Shown piece by piece: positions 8,043 through 16,270 of a DNA stretch of 64,000 nucleotides (the stretch's first letter is position 1; every line of letters starts with the position of its first letter). Below the pieces are notes generated by a model. That model was given only the letters and a program-made list of their open reading frames with translations, had not been told where the DNA came from and made no database searches. Source of the DNA: Achromobacter deleyi. Lineage in GTDB: Bacteria > Pseudomonadota > Gammaproteobacteria > Burkholderiales > Burkholderiaceae_B. The position numbers and the translations under genes were made by a program. The stretch is taken from contig NZ_CP065997.1 in the NCBI RefSeq assembly GCF_016127315.1, positions 1,860,001 to 1,924,000 on the forward strand, given 5' to 3'.

Positions 8043-9961
8043 TGTGTGACGAGATGGTGATGGTTGGGGATGCGACCCATGTCGAGCTGGCACACGTATT
8101 CGGGCACCAGCTCCTTGAGGCAGGTCACCGCGTCGAAGAGGCGGTTTTCGCGCAATGCTGCGGCCAGGCGCTCAAGACCGGCCATGAGTTCGCCATACTC
8201 GAGTTCATGTTCATTGGCTCGCATGATGCGTTCATGGCCAGTCTTTTCGACGTTTTCGCCAATCAGGAGCTCTTCATAGAGCTTTTCGCCTGGACGTAAC
8301 CCGGTCACGCGTATTTCGATATCGCCCGCGGGATTGTCGGCGTCGCGGACTTCCAGGCCCGATAGTTGAATCATGCGGCGCGCCAGATCGACGATCTTGA
8401 CCGGTTCGCCCATGTCGAGCACGAATACCTCGCCGCCCTTGCCCATCGCGCCAGCCTGCATCACCAGTTGGGCGGCCTCGGGGATGGTCATGAAGTACCG
8501 GATGATGTCCGGGTGGGTGATGGTGACGGGGCCGCCCGCTTGGATTTGATTGCGAAACAGGGGGACTACGCTGCCGGAGCTGCCAAGCACATTGCCAAAC
8601 CGCACCATGCACAGTTGGGTCCAGCTCTGCGCACGCGAGTGCGCTTGAAGGATGAGCTCTGCAAGGCGCTTGGTGGTCCCCATGATGTTGGTCGGACGCA
8701 CGGCCTTGTCGGTCGAAACAAGCACGAAATGCTCGACACGAGCTTCAATTGCGGCCTGCACCATATTCAGGGTGCCAAACGCGTTATTCAGGATGCCCTC
8801 TGAAATATTGTGTTCGACGATGGGGACATGCTTATATGCCGCGGCGTGATACACGGTTTGCACGCCGTACCTGCGGATCTGCTCAAGGCAGTATTCCCGA
8901 TGGCGTACGTTCCCGAGGATGGGGATGATCTCGACGGTGCAATCGCGGTGATGAATGCGCAGGTATTGCTCCGTGGTGTAAAGCGCGGCTTCGGACACCT
9001 CCAGCATGACCAGTCTGGTGGGTCCTTGCGCCAGGATCTGGCTACAGAGCTCGGATCCGATGGAGCCGCCAGCGCCTGTCACCATGACGGATTTGCCCGT
9101 CACGCACTTGCTGATCAGATCGGGAATGGGCGGGACAGGGTCGCGGCCGAGCAAGTCCTCGATCCGGATGGTGCGCAGCTTTCGATGGTCGATCTCGCTA
9201 TCGATGAGCTCGGCCAAAGGCGGGAGACTGCGGATCTGCAAGTGATACGACGCAAGATCCAGAGCAATTTCACGCAGCCGGCTACGGGCGGCGCTAGGCA
9301 TCGCGATGAAGAGCTGTTCGATCTGGTACCGATCGATCAATGCCGGGATGCTCGAAGGCGCGTAGGTGCGCAGGCCGGCGATCCACAGCTTCTGCTTGGC
9401 GCGTTCATCGTCCACCAATGCCACCGGTCGGTAGTGCGGTGTTGCGCGCAATGCGTTGGCCAACTGTTGTCCCGCCTTGCCCGCGCCATAGATGATGACG
9501 GGGATTCGGCGGGTCTCTGGAAACAGGGTCCCCCCGAACGCAGTGCGTAGCAAGACTCGCGACAGTGCGAGCATCGTGATTGCCAGCAGGACGTAAAGAA
9601 CCAAAAAGCCGCGCGAGAGCACGGCAGGTAGAATTCTCAAGAACAGGTCGATCGTGCCGATCGCCATGATCGATAGCACAATGCCGCCTGTGATCGACAG
9701 GAGCGTGCGCCCGTTGAACGATCTCAGGGTGAAATGGTAGGCTCCCAGAAGATACATGCCACACAGCGCGCTGAGTACGGCGATGACGGAGTAGAGGCCG
9801 TATTCCCTGGAGAAGTACAGGAAGTCGAAGCGTAGCCAAAGGGCAGCGTAAAACGACACGAACAACAGTGCAGCGTCAACAACAATAGTCGCAATACGCT
9901 TGTATGCTCGCGGCAAGTTCAACAGGCGCGCAGAAAGTGAAGCTAGCAATGTGATCGGCAT
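8039..9961 (-). CDS. Membrane-bound UDP-GlcNAc 4,6-dehydratase (WbpM/PglF/WlbL/CapD family)
   Basis: A 640-aa inner-membrane protein with four or five hydrophobic segments in the first 150 residues, a CoA-binding-like Rossmann domain (IYGAGKAGQQLANAL, near 165) and the SDR-type catalytic domain from about 295 (TGAGGSIGSELCSQI). The family hallmark STDKAVRPTNIMG is followed by MGTTK, with Met replacing the usual SDR Tyr, as in WbpM and PglF. It makes UDP-2-acetamido-4-keto-2,6-dideoxy-hexose, the entry step for diacetamido sugars and legionaminate. It is first in the minus-strand operon and lies next to waaC, where Bordetella carries wlbL. Confidence 0.92.
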   Translation of the reverse strand: MPITLLASLSARLLNLPRAYKRIATIVVDAALLFVSFYAALWLRFDFLYFSREYGLYSVIAVLSALCGMYLLGAYHFTLRSFNGRTLLSITGGIVLSIMAIGTIDLFLRILPAVLSRGFLVLYVLLAITMLALSRVLLRTAFGGTLFPETRRIPVIIYGAGKAGQQLANALRATPHYRPVALVDDERAKQKLWIAGLRTYAPSSIPALIDRYQIEQLFIAMPSAARSRLREIALDLASYHLQIRSLPPLAELIDSEIDHRKLRTIRIEDLLGRDPVPPIPDLISKCVTGKSVMVTGAGGSIGSELCSQILAQGPTRLVMLEVSEAALYTTEQYLRIHHRDCTVEIIPILGNVRHREYCLEQIRRYGVQTVYHAAAYKHVPIVEHNISEGILNNAFGTLNMVQAAIEARVEHFVLVSTDKAVRPTNIMGTTKRLAELILQAHSRAQSWTQLCMVRFGNVLGSSGSVVPLFRNQIQAGGPVTITHPDIIRYFMTIPEAAQLVMQAGAMGKGGEVFVLDMGEPVKIVDLARRMIQLSGLEVRDADNPAGDIEIRVTGLRPGEKLYEELLIGENVEKTGHERIMRANEHELEYGELMAGLERLAAALRENRLFDAVTCLKELVPEYVCQLDMGRIPNHHHLVTQ

Positions 9962-9978
9962 TATAGAATTCTACCTAA
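9962..9978. other. 17-bp gap between two divergent start codons
   Basis: Only 17 AT-rich bases lie between the dehydratase ATG (minus strand) and the waaC ATG (plus strand). Promoters for both directions must therefore lie inside the opposite gene's coding sequence. No canonical promoter hexamers are visible in the gap itself. Confidence 0.7.
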
Positions 9979-11010
9979 ATGAAACATCCCCGTATCCTTA
10001 TCGTTCGCACGTCATCCCTTGGGGATCTGGTTCACATGCTGCCCGCCATATCCGACATCGTTCGGCATGTGCCGGAGGCGCGGATTAGCTGGATAGTCGA
10101 GGAGGCATTCGCGGAGATTCCTAGCTGGCATCCAGGCGTTCACGAAGTAATAAAAGTTGCTCATCGCCGTTGGCGGAAATCCTGGTGGTCCTCGGAAGTC
10201 CGGGCTGAGCGGAAGGCGCTGGCACAACGCTTGCGTGCTGAAGAATTCGATATCATTTTGGACATGCAGGCACTGTTGAAGTCGGCATGGCTAGTCCGCC
10301 AGACGCGAGGTGTCAAGCATGGTCTGGATTGGCGGTCTGCGCGGGAGCCATTGGCGAGCCTATTCTATAACGTCCGCCATCGAGTCGAGTTCTGGCAACC
10401 GGCAGTCGTTCGCCAGCGGAAGTTGGCAGCGTTGACATTTGGCTACACCTATTCTGGCCACCCGGATTTCGGTCTACAGGAATTTTGTCGACAATCCATC
10501 AGTCCGCCCGCCGAGGACGTGTCCCGAGAAGGCCATGGACAGGAAGTGTCGCGGGTGCTGCACTTGGATACCAGCCAGGATTACGCGGTGATCATGCCTT
10601 CGGCGAGCCGTGACGACAAACTCTGGCCCGAAGATGACTGGCGCGCAGTGTTCCGCCGCTTGCGCGATGCGGGCTGTGCGCTGAAATTGCTGGCCGGCAA
10701 TGACAGGGAGGCGGAACGAGCCAAGCTGCTGGTGGCGGGCATGGAAGACGTCGAGGTGATGCCGCGCATGGACCTGACGTCGGTGGCGCGGCTGCTGGCC
10801 GGTTCGCGCCTGATGGTCGGGCTGGACAGCGGCCTGACCCATCTGTCGGCGGCGCTGGGCCGTCCCACCATCGGCATCTACCGTGCATCCACACCGGTGC
10901 GCACGCCCCTGGTCGGCTCGAATTACACGGCCAGTCTCGGCGATCGCGGCGCGTCGCCCTCGCGCGAGGCGGTCATGGCGTCGGTGGAGCAGGCGCTGGC
11001 CGCGCGCTGA
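9979..11010 (+). CDS. waaC: LPS heptosyltransferase I
   Basis: GT9-family transferase that adds the first L-glycero-D-manno-heptose to Kdo-lipid A at the inner face of the inner membrane. The protein is 343 aa. The N-terminus ILIVRTSSLGDLVHMLPAISD is the family signature, and the C-terminal domain holds the ADP-heptose site (GLDSGLTHLSAALGRPTIGIYR, near 280-300). The stop overlaps the waaA start by one base. Its first half is AT-richer, like the island to its left, while its second half has the GC-rich composition of the backbone, suggesting a mosaic gene. Confidence 0.94.
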   Translation: MKHPRILIVRTSSLGDLVHMLPAISDIVRHVPEARISWIVEEAFAEIPSWHPGVHEVIKVAHRRWRKSWWSSEVRAERKALAQRLRAEEFDIILDMQALLKSAWLVRQTRGVKHGLDWRSAREPLASLFYNVRHRVEFWQPAVVRQRKLAALTFGYTYSGHPDFGLQEFCRQSISPPAEDVSREGHGQEVSRVLHLDTSQDYAVIMPSASRDDKLWPEDDWRAVFRRLRDAGCALKLLAGNDREAERAKLLVAGMEDVEVMPRMDLTSVARLLAGSRLMVGLDSGLTHLSAALGRPTIGIYRASTPVRTPLVGSNYTASLGDRGASPSREAVMASVEQALAAR

Positions 11011-12338
11011 TGAACCGCGCCGTCTATACCCTGGGGTTGCGGGCGCTGGCCCCCCTGGTCTGGCTATGGATGGCCCGCCGCGCCAAGCGCGCCGGCGGTG
11101 AATGGCAGATCTTCTCTCCGGAGCGGTTTGGTCGGGCCGCGTCAGGTCGGGCCGCGTCAGGCCGGGCCGCGCCAGGCCAGGCTGAATCCAGCGATGCGAC
11201 CGCCGCCGGTCCCGCGCAAGCGCCGGTCTGGGTCCATGCCGTCAGCCTGGGCGAGACGCGCGCCGCGCAACCGCTGCTGCAGGCCCTGCTGGATCGCGGC
11301 TTGCCGGTGCTGCTGACCCACATCACCGCCACCGGCCGGGCCGAGGGCGCGCGGCTGTTCGCGGACGCCATCGCCCGCGGCCAATTGCGCCAGGCCTGGC
11401 TGCCCTACGATTTTCCCGGCGCCACGCGGCGCTTCCTGGCTGCCGCCGCGCCGCGTTGCGGCATCCTGATCGAGCGCGAGATCTGGCCCAACCTGCTGGC
11501 CGCGGCGCGGCGCGCCAAGCTGCCGATGGCGCTGGTGAGCGCGCGGTTCTCCGAATCGTCGCTGCGGCAGGCCGGCCGCATGGGCGGGGTCATGCGCGAG
11601 GCGCTGGCGGGGCTGGACTTGGTGCTGGCGCAGACGGCGCCGGACGCCGAGCGGCTGGCCCGGGCCGGCGCGCCGCGCCCCACGGTGTCCGGCAACCTGA
11701 AGTTCGATCTGTCCCTGCCCGCGGCCCAGGTCGAGGCGGGACAGGCCTGGCGCGTCCGCCTGGGCCGCCCGGTGATCGCCCTGGCAAGCACGCGCGAAGG
11801 TGAGGATGCGCCGTTCATCGAGGCCATCAAGCGCCATGCCGCCATGCCCGGCGCACCGCTGTTCCTGTTGATTCCACGCCACCCGCAGCGGTTCGACGAG
11901 GCCGCCGCGCTGCTGGCGCAGGCTGGCCTGGCCCACGTGCGGCGGTCGTCGGGACAGGCGCCCGGTCCGGAGACGACGGTGCTGCTGGGCGATACGCTGG
12001 GCGAAATGGCTTTCTATTACGCCGCCGCGGACGTGGCGGTGGTGGCGGGCAGTTTTGCCCCGCTGGGCGGCCAGAACCTGATCGAGGCTTGCGCCGCGGG
12101 CGTGCCGGTGATCGTCGGGCCGCACACGTTCAATTTCCAGCAGGCGGCCAGCGATGCCATCGAGGCCGGCGCCGCGCAGCGCCAGCCGGACCCGGAGCAG
12201 GCCGTGCAGGCCGCGCTGGCCCTGGTGGCCGACCCTGCCGCCAGGCAGGCGGCAGGGGACGCGGCGCGCGCCTGGTTCGCCAGCCATGCCGGCGCCACGG
12301 TGCGGACGATGGACGCGCTGGCGCCCTGGTTGCGCTGA
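11010..12338 (+). CDS. waaA: 3-deoxy-D-manno-octulosonic acid (Kdo) transferase
   Basis: Membrane-associated GT30 enzyme that attaches Kdo to the lipid IVA precursor. The protein is 442 aa, slightly longer than the usual 420-430. It starts with a hydrophobic anchor (LGLRALAPLVWLWMA), then VHAVSLGETRAAQPLL near 70, IEREIWPNLLAAA near 155, and the C-terminal donor site with SFAPLGGQNLIEACAAGVPV near 350. The extra length comes from a small Ala/Gly/Ser repeat near residues 41-60, encoded by three 15-base units. It is coupled to waaC by a one-base overlap. Confidence 0.94.
   Translation: MNRAVYTLGLRALAPLVWLWMARRAKRAGGEWQIFSPERFGRAASGRAASGRAAPGQAESSDATAAGPAQAPVWVHAVSLGETRAAQPLLQALLDRGLPVLLTHITATGRAEGARLFADAIARGQLRQAWLPYDFPGATRRFLAAAAPRCGILIEREIWPNLLAAARRAKLPMALVSARFSESSLRQAGRMGGVMREALAGLDLVLAQTAPDAERLARAGAPRPTVSGNLKFDLSLPAAQVEAGQAWRVRLGRPVIALASTREGEDAPFIEAIKRHAAMPGAPLFLLIPRHPQRFDEAAALLAQAGLAHVRRSSGQAPGPETTVLLGDTLGEMAFYYAAADVAVVAGSFAPLGGQNLIEACAAGVPVIVGPHTFNFQQAASDAIEAGAAQRQPDPEQAVQAALALVADPAARQAAGDAARAWFASHAGATVRTMDALAPWLR
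11131..11175 (+). repeat. Three in-frame 15-bp tandem units inside waaA
   Basis: Two identical units (11131-11145, 11146-11160) and one diverged unit (11161-11175) of the form GTCGGGCCGCGTCAG encode repeats of about Gly-Arg-Ala-Ala-Ser. As the unit is five codons, copy-number change would lengthen the linker but not break the frame. Confidence 0.85.
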
Positions 12339-12367
12339 GCTTGGCGGCCCTTTAGGTCGTCACACCG

Positions 12368-12532
12368 TCAGGCGGGCTTGCGCGGCACCAGCGTGACCGC
12401 GCCGGGGTTCAGCTCCTGGCTGAAGCGGCGCGGATCGCGCCCCTCGTCTTCCGGGCGCACGCCCAGCCAGCCTTGGCCGAGCGCGTAGACGCCCAGGTTG
12501 GCCAACAGGATCAGGATGAAGAGCACTCGCAT
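12368..12532 (-). CDS. Small 54-aa membrane-anchored protein downstream of coaX
   Basis: ATG at 12532 opens a 54-residue frame with one N-terminal hydrophobic helix (LFILILLANLGVYALGQG) followed by a polar tail ending in NPGAVTLVPRKPA. It starts 12 bases after the coaX stop. From memory, SPOR-domain proteins in Burkholderiales follow coaX and share this helix plus a tail of the RRFSQELNP kind. If so, this copy keeps only the anchor and linker and has lost the peptidoglycan-binding SPOR domain. The Shine-Dalgarno is weak. Real coding is likely from codon use and position; function unknown. Confidence 0.6.
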   Translation of the reverse strand: MRVLFILILLANLGVYALGQGWLGVRPEDEGRDPRRFSQELNPGAVTLVPRKPA

Positions 12533-12544
12533 GCCGCGGCCTCG

Positions 12545-13351
12545 TCAGGCGTTCGCTGCCGGATTGGCGCGCGCGATGGCGGCCAGTCCGTCCAGGACGG
12601 GGTGGTTCAGGTAGATCGGCACCGGCGCGGCGCCGAATGCGCCGCCGGCATCGGCCAGCAGGCGTTCGATTTCCTGGTGCACCTCGGGCCAGCCGCCGCC
12701 GGCGGCGAAGATCTGCGGCGCCTGCCCGTAGCGCTGGCGGCCGGCGAGCCACTGGCGCACCACCGCGCCGGCCTGCGCGGCGGCGATGCCGGAGGCGATG
12801 GCCTCGTGCGTGTCGGTGGGATAGGCCGCCACCTGGCCGTCGGCGATCGGCAGGTTGGCCGTGCCGTGGGCCAGCGCGTTGCGCATCATGGCCGGGCCCG
12901 GCAGGATCAGGCCGCCGGCGAAGACGTTGTCCGGTCCCACGGTATCGATGGTGGTGGCGGTGCCGAAGCTGGCCAGCAGGAAGGGCGGATGGGCGCCGGG
13001 CAGGCGCGACAGCACGCCCAGCAGCGAGGCCCAGCGGTCCGCGCCCAGCTGCGATGGCGTCTTGTAGTGGTTGACCAGCCCCAGGGTGGTGGCCTGCGAG
13101 GTGGCCCAGGTCACGGCGCAGCCGTGGCGCTGCAGGATGGTCGAGATGGCGGCGCCGCGCTCGGCGCCGGCCACGTTCACGCCCAGCGCGCGCGATGGCC
13201 GCTGCGGCAGGGCGGCGAGCCAGCGGTCCAGGGCGTCCAGGTCCAGGCCGTCGAAGGCGACGGCGGCCGGCTCGCGCGGCATGTCCGGGCTGCTGGGGTC
13301 CAGCCAGCCCACTTTGAGGCGGCTGTTGCCGGAGTCGATGAGGATAATCAT
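12545..13351 (-). CDS. coaX: Type III pantothenate kinase
   Basis: Phosphorylates pantothenate in the first step of coenzyme A synthesis. The protein is 268 aa with the ASKHA phosphate-binding motif [12 protein letters not shown] at the N-terminus, [10 protein letters not shown] near 100, [11 protein letters not shown] near 130 and a [10 protein letters not shown] stretch soon after, all typical of CoaX rather than CoaA. The ATG overlaps the birA stop by four bases, the usual birA-coaX arrangement of betaproteobacteria. Confidence 0.95.
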   Translation of the reverse strand: MIILIDSGNSRLKVGWLDPSSPDMPREPAAVAFDGLDLDALDRWLAALPQRPSRALGVNVAGAERGAAISTILQRHGCAVTWATSQATTLGLVNHYKTPSQLGADRWASLLGVLSRLPGAHPPFLLASFGTATTIDTVGPDNVFAGGLILPGPAMMRNALAHGTANLPIADGQVAAYPTDTHEAIASGIAAAQAGAVVRQWLAGRQRYGQAPQIFAAGGGWPEVHQEIERLLADAGGAFGAAPVPIYLNHPVLDGLAAIARANPAANA

Positions 13352-14202
13352 GCTTGGCGTCGAATCGAGATTTCACCGACCGAGATCGGCATGGCGCCCT
13401 GGGGCGTTTGCACCAGCAGGCGGCCCTGGCCGTCGACGCCGCAGGCGGTGCCGCTCAGGACCACATCGCCCTTGTCCAGCACGTTGACCGGGCGGCCGGC
13501 CAGCGCGTCGACCTGGTCGAAGCGCCTGGAAAAGGCGGCGAAACCCTCGCGTTCCAGCGTCCGCACGGCCTCGTGCCAGGCGGTCGCCGCCGCACAGACC
13601 AGGTCCGCGGCGGTGGCGGCATGGCCTGGCGCGTGTTCGGTGACACAGCTCCAGTCGGCGACCTGGCGGCCCAGCGCCTGCGACAGCGCGCCGGCATCGA
13701 ACAGGTTGACGCCCATGCCGATGACGACGGTGTAGCCGGTCTCGCGGCCGCCGGGGTTGCGGGTGGTCTCGACCAGCACGCCGGCCAGCTTGGCGTCGTG
13801 CCATTGCACGTCGTTGGGCCATTTCATGCAGAGGCCTTCGGCGCCGGGGCCGCCCACGGCGCGCAGCGCCTCGCAGGCGGCCAGGCCGGCCAGTGGCGAC
13901 AGCGCCGGCAGCTGGGCGGCCGGCAGGTGCACGTCGAAGGCGCACGAGAACATCAGCGCCGCGCCCACCCGGTTCTGCCAGGGGCGGCCGGCGCGGCCGC
14001 GGCCCGTTTCCTGCAGATGGGTGCCCAGCAGCCAGGGCTTGCCGGCGCCGCCGCCAGCGCGGGCGCGGGCCAGCAGGTCGGCGTTGGTGGAGCCGGTGCT
14101 GGAGATCCAGGCGACATCTTGGAAAGCGGGCAGGCGTGAACCCAGCATCCGCGCGAGATCGTCGGGCGCGGGCAGGTCGGTGGGGCGGACTTGAGCGGAC
14201 AT
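13348..14202 (-). CDS. birA: Biotin-[acetyl-CoA carboxylase] ligase, monofunctional
   Basis: Adenylates biotin and transfers it to the acetyl-CoA carboxylase carrier protein. The start at 14202 ([15 protein letters not shown]) is chosen because the frame upstream reads as Arg/Cys-rich non-coding sequence. The protein is 284 aa and contains [13 protein letters not shown], the adenylate loop GRGRAGRPW, and KWPNDVQW followed by the catalytic Lys in AKLAGVLVE. There is no N-terminal winged helix, so this is the class I enzyme that cannot act as the biotin operon repressor. Confidence 0.94.
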   Translation of the reverse strand: MSAQVRPTDLPAPDDLARMLGSRLPAFQDVAWISSTGSTNADLLARARAGGGAGKPWLLGTHLQETGRGRAGRPWQNRVGAALMFSCAFDVHLPAAQLPALSPLAGLAACEALRAVGGPGAEGLCMKWPNDVQWHDAKLAGVLVETTRNPGGRETGYTVVIGMGVNLFDAGALSQALGRQVADWSCVTEHAPGHAATAADLVCAAATAWHEAVRTLEREGFAAFSRRFDQVDALAGRPVNVLDKGDVVLSGTACGVDGQGRLLVQTPQGAMPISVGEISIRRQA

Positions 14203-14297
14203 GGCGCCGATTGTAGGGCACGCGCGGGCCGCGTTCGCGCCGCGTCGTGCGCAGCGTATATGATGGGCGATACATTTTGCATTGCGACCCTGCATTC

Positions 14298-15431
14298 ATG
14301 CCGCATTCCGCCCCGTCCGCGTCCACCGCCGCCGCGCCCTTCCGCCAGGAAGCGGGCGTGTGCCACGTCGGGGGCGACTGGAGCGTGCTGGCGCTGGCCG
14401 AGCCGGGCGAGGTCGAGCGTCGCCGCGCGGCCATGGCCAAGGCCGCCGCCGCCGGCGTGCGCTGGGACCTGCAGGGCATCAGCCGCCTCGACACCATCGG
14501 CGCACTGCTGATCTGGCAGGCCTGGGATGAAAAGCTGCCCGAGCGCGTGCGCTGGTCGGCCGGCCAGCAGGATGTGTTCACCGCCCTGGCGACGAACAAG
14601 GGCGGCAAGCAGGCGCCGCCGCGTCCCGAGCCCTCGTGGGGCTGGCTGCGCGCCGTGGGCGATGCCGTGCTGCAGGCGGTCGAGAACGGCCGCGCGCTGC
14701 TGATCATGCTGGGGCAGCTCGTCCTGGACCTGTTCGGCATGCTGCGGCGGCCGTCGCGGGGCCCGTGGCGCGAGATTTCGGCCCAGGTCTACCGCACGGG
14801 GGCGCAGGCGCTGGGCATCACCGCGCTGGTGGGCTTCCTGATCGGCGTGGTGCTGTCGTACCTGTCCGCCCAGCAGTTGCAGATGATCGGCGCCGACCGC
14901 TTCATCGTCCGGCTGCTGGGCGTGTCGATCGTGCGCGAGCTGGGGCCGGTGCTGGCCGCCATCCTGGTGGCGGGCCGCTCCGGGTCGGCCATCACCGCGC
15001 AGATCGGCGTCATGCGGGTCACGCAGGAACTGGACGCGATGCTGGTGATGGGCATTTCGCATGGCCAGCGGCTGATCCTGCCGCGGGTGGTGGCGCTGGC
15101 CGTGACCATGCCGCTGCTGGTGCTGTGGACCGACGCCATGGCGATCCTGGGCGGGATGCTGGCGGCGCAGGTGCAGCTGGGGGTGTCGGCGCAGTGGTTC
15201 CTGCAATCGCTGCCGGATGCCATTTCCCTGACCAATTACTGGATCGGCATCCTGAAGGGCGTGACCTTCGGCATCCTGATCGCGCTGATCGCCTGCCATT
15301 TCGGCCTGCGCATCCAGCCCAATACGGAAAGCCTGGGGCGCGGCACCACGACCTCCGTGGTCACCTCGATCACCGGGGTGATCCTGCTGGACGCGCTGTA
15401 CGCGGTCATTTTCAGTTCGGTGGGCATCTGA
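14298..15431 (+). CDS. MlaE-family lipid ABC transporter permease with N-terminal STAS-like domain
   Basis: Permease of an MCE-type phospholipid transporter in the inner membrane. ATG 14298 is favoured over one at 14247. Residues about 12-95 form a STAS-like soluble domain (VRWDLQGISRLDTIGALLIW), and the MlaE permease core follows from about 115 with five or six helices and the signature VRELGPVLAAILVAGRSGSAITAQIG. In E. coli the STAS part is the separate MlaB protein; here it is fused. The stop overlaps the ATPase start (TGATG). Confidence 0.9.
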   Translation: MPHSAPSASTAAAPFRQEAGVCHVGGDWSVLALAEPGEVERRRAAMAKAAAAGVRWDLQGISRLDTIGALLIWQAWDEKLPERVRWSAGQQDVFTALATNKGGKQAPPRPEPSWGWLRAVGDAVLQAVENGRALLIMLGQLVLDLFGMLRRPSRGPWREISAQVYRTGAQALGITALVGFLIGVVLSYLSAQQLQMIGADRFIVRLLGVSIVRELGPVLAAILVAGRSGSAITAQIGVMRVTQELDAMLVMGISHGQRLILPRVVALAVTMPLLVLWTDAMAILGGMLAAQVQLGVSAQWFLQSLPDAISLTNYWIGILKGVTFGILIALIACHFGLRIQPNTESLGRGTTTSVVTSITGVILLDALYAVIFSSVGI

Positions 15432-16270
15432 TGGCCGGCGCCGAGCAACAACGCCTGTTCACCGAAGAGCACGTCACGGTCGCCCCGGTCATCACGGTGC
15501 GCGGGCTGCGGACCGCCTTCGGCGACCACGTGGTGCACGACAATCTGGACCTGACCGTCTTTCCGGGCGAGATCCTGGTGCTGGTGGGCGGGTCGGGCAC
15601 CGGCAAGACGGTGCTGCTGCGGCAGATCATCGGGCTGGACCGGCCGGCGGCCGGCACCATCCGGGTGCTGGGCAACACGTTGTCGGAACTGACGCCGAGC
15701 GAACGCCGGCGCCTGTCGTACCGCTGGGGCATGCTGTTCCAGGCGGGCGCGCTGTTCTCGGCGCTGTCGGTGTACGACAACGTCGCGCTGCCGCTGCGCG
15801 AGTTGCGCACGGTGCCGGAGGACCTGGTGCACGACGTGGTGATGTGCCGCCTGGCGATGGTCGGCCTGTCGGCGCAGGATGCCGGCAAGCGGCCGTCCGA
15901 CCTGTCCGGCGGCATGATCAAGCGCGTGGCGCTGGCGCGTGCGCTGTCGCTGGACCCGGAACTGGTGTTCCTGGACGAACCCACGGCGGGCCTGGATCCG
16001 CTGCGTTCGGACGAATTCGTGGACCTGGTGCGCAGTCTGCACCGGCAGTTGGGCTTTACCGTCGTCATGGTGACGCACGATCTGGACACGCTGCTCGCGC
16101 TGGCCACCCGTGTCGCCGTGCTGGCGGACAAGCGGGTGATCGTATGCGACACGGTGCCGGAAGTGCTGAAGGTCGACCACCCGTTCATACACACATTCTT
16201 CCTGGGCGAGCGCGGCTTGCGCGCGCTCGGGGACATGGCGCCGAAGGGAACGCATCATGGAAAACCGTAG
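15431..16270 (+). CDS. MlaF-like ATP-binding protein of the MCE transporter
   Basis: ABC ATPase of 279 aa that drives the MlaE-like permease. The start at 15431 overlaps the permease stop by one base. Walker A is GGSGTGKTVLLRQI (near 55), Q-loop MLFQAGALFSALSVYDNV, signature LSGGMIKRVALARAL (near 160) and Walker B LVFLDEPTAGLDP. The FQAGALFSALSV stretch is characteristic of the MCE-associated MlaF subfamily. It overlaps the following MCE gene by 14 bases. Confidence 0.93.
   Translation: MAGAEQQRLFTEEHVTVAPVITVRGLRTAFGDHVVHDNLDLTVFPGEILVLVGGSGTGKTVLLRQIIGLDRPAAGTIRVLGNTLSELTPSERRRLSYRWGMLFQAGALFSALSVYDNVALPLRELRTVPEDLVHDVVMCRLAMVGLSAQDAGKRPSDLSGGMIKRVALARALSLDPELVFLDEPTAGLDPLRSDEFVDLVRSLHRQLGFTVVMVTHDLDTLLALATRVAVLADKRVIVCDTVPEVLKVDHPFIHTFFLGERGLRALGDMAPKGTHHGKP

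Noticed and set aside
14636-15430. Long in-frame 5' extension of the MlaF-like ATPase
   Set aside because: It overlaps the MlaE permease in another frame and reads as Gly/Arg/Ala-rich shadow; ATP-binding homology begins at 15431.
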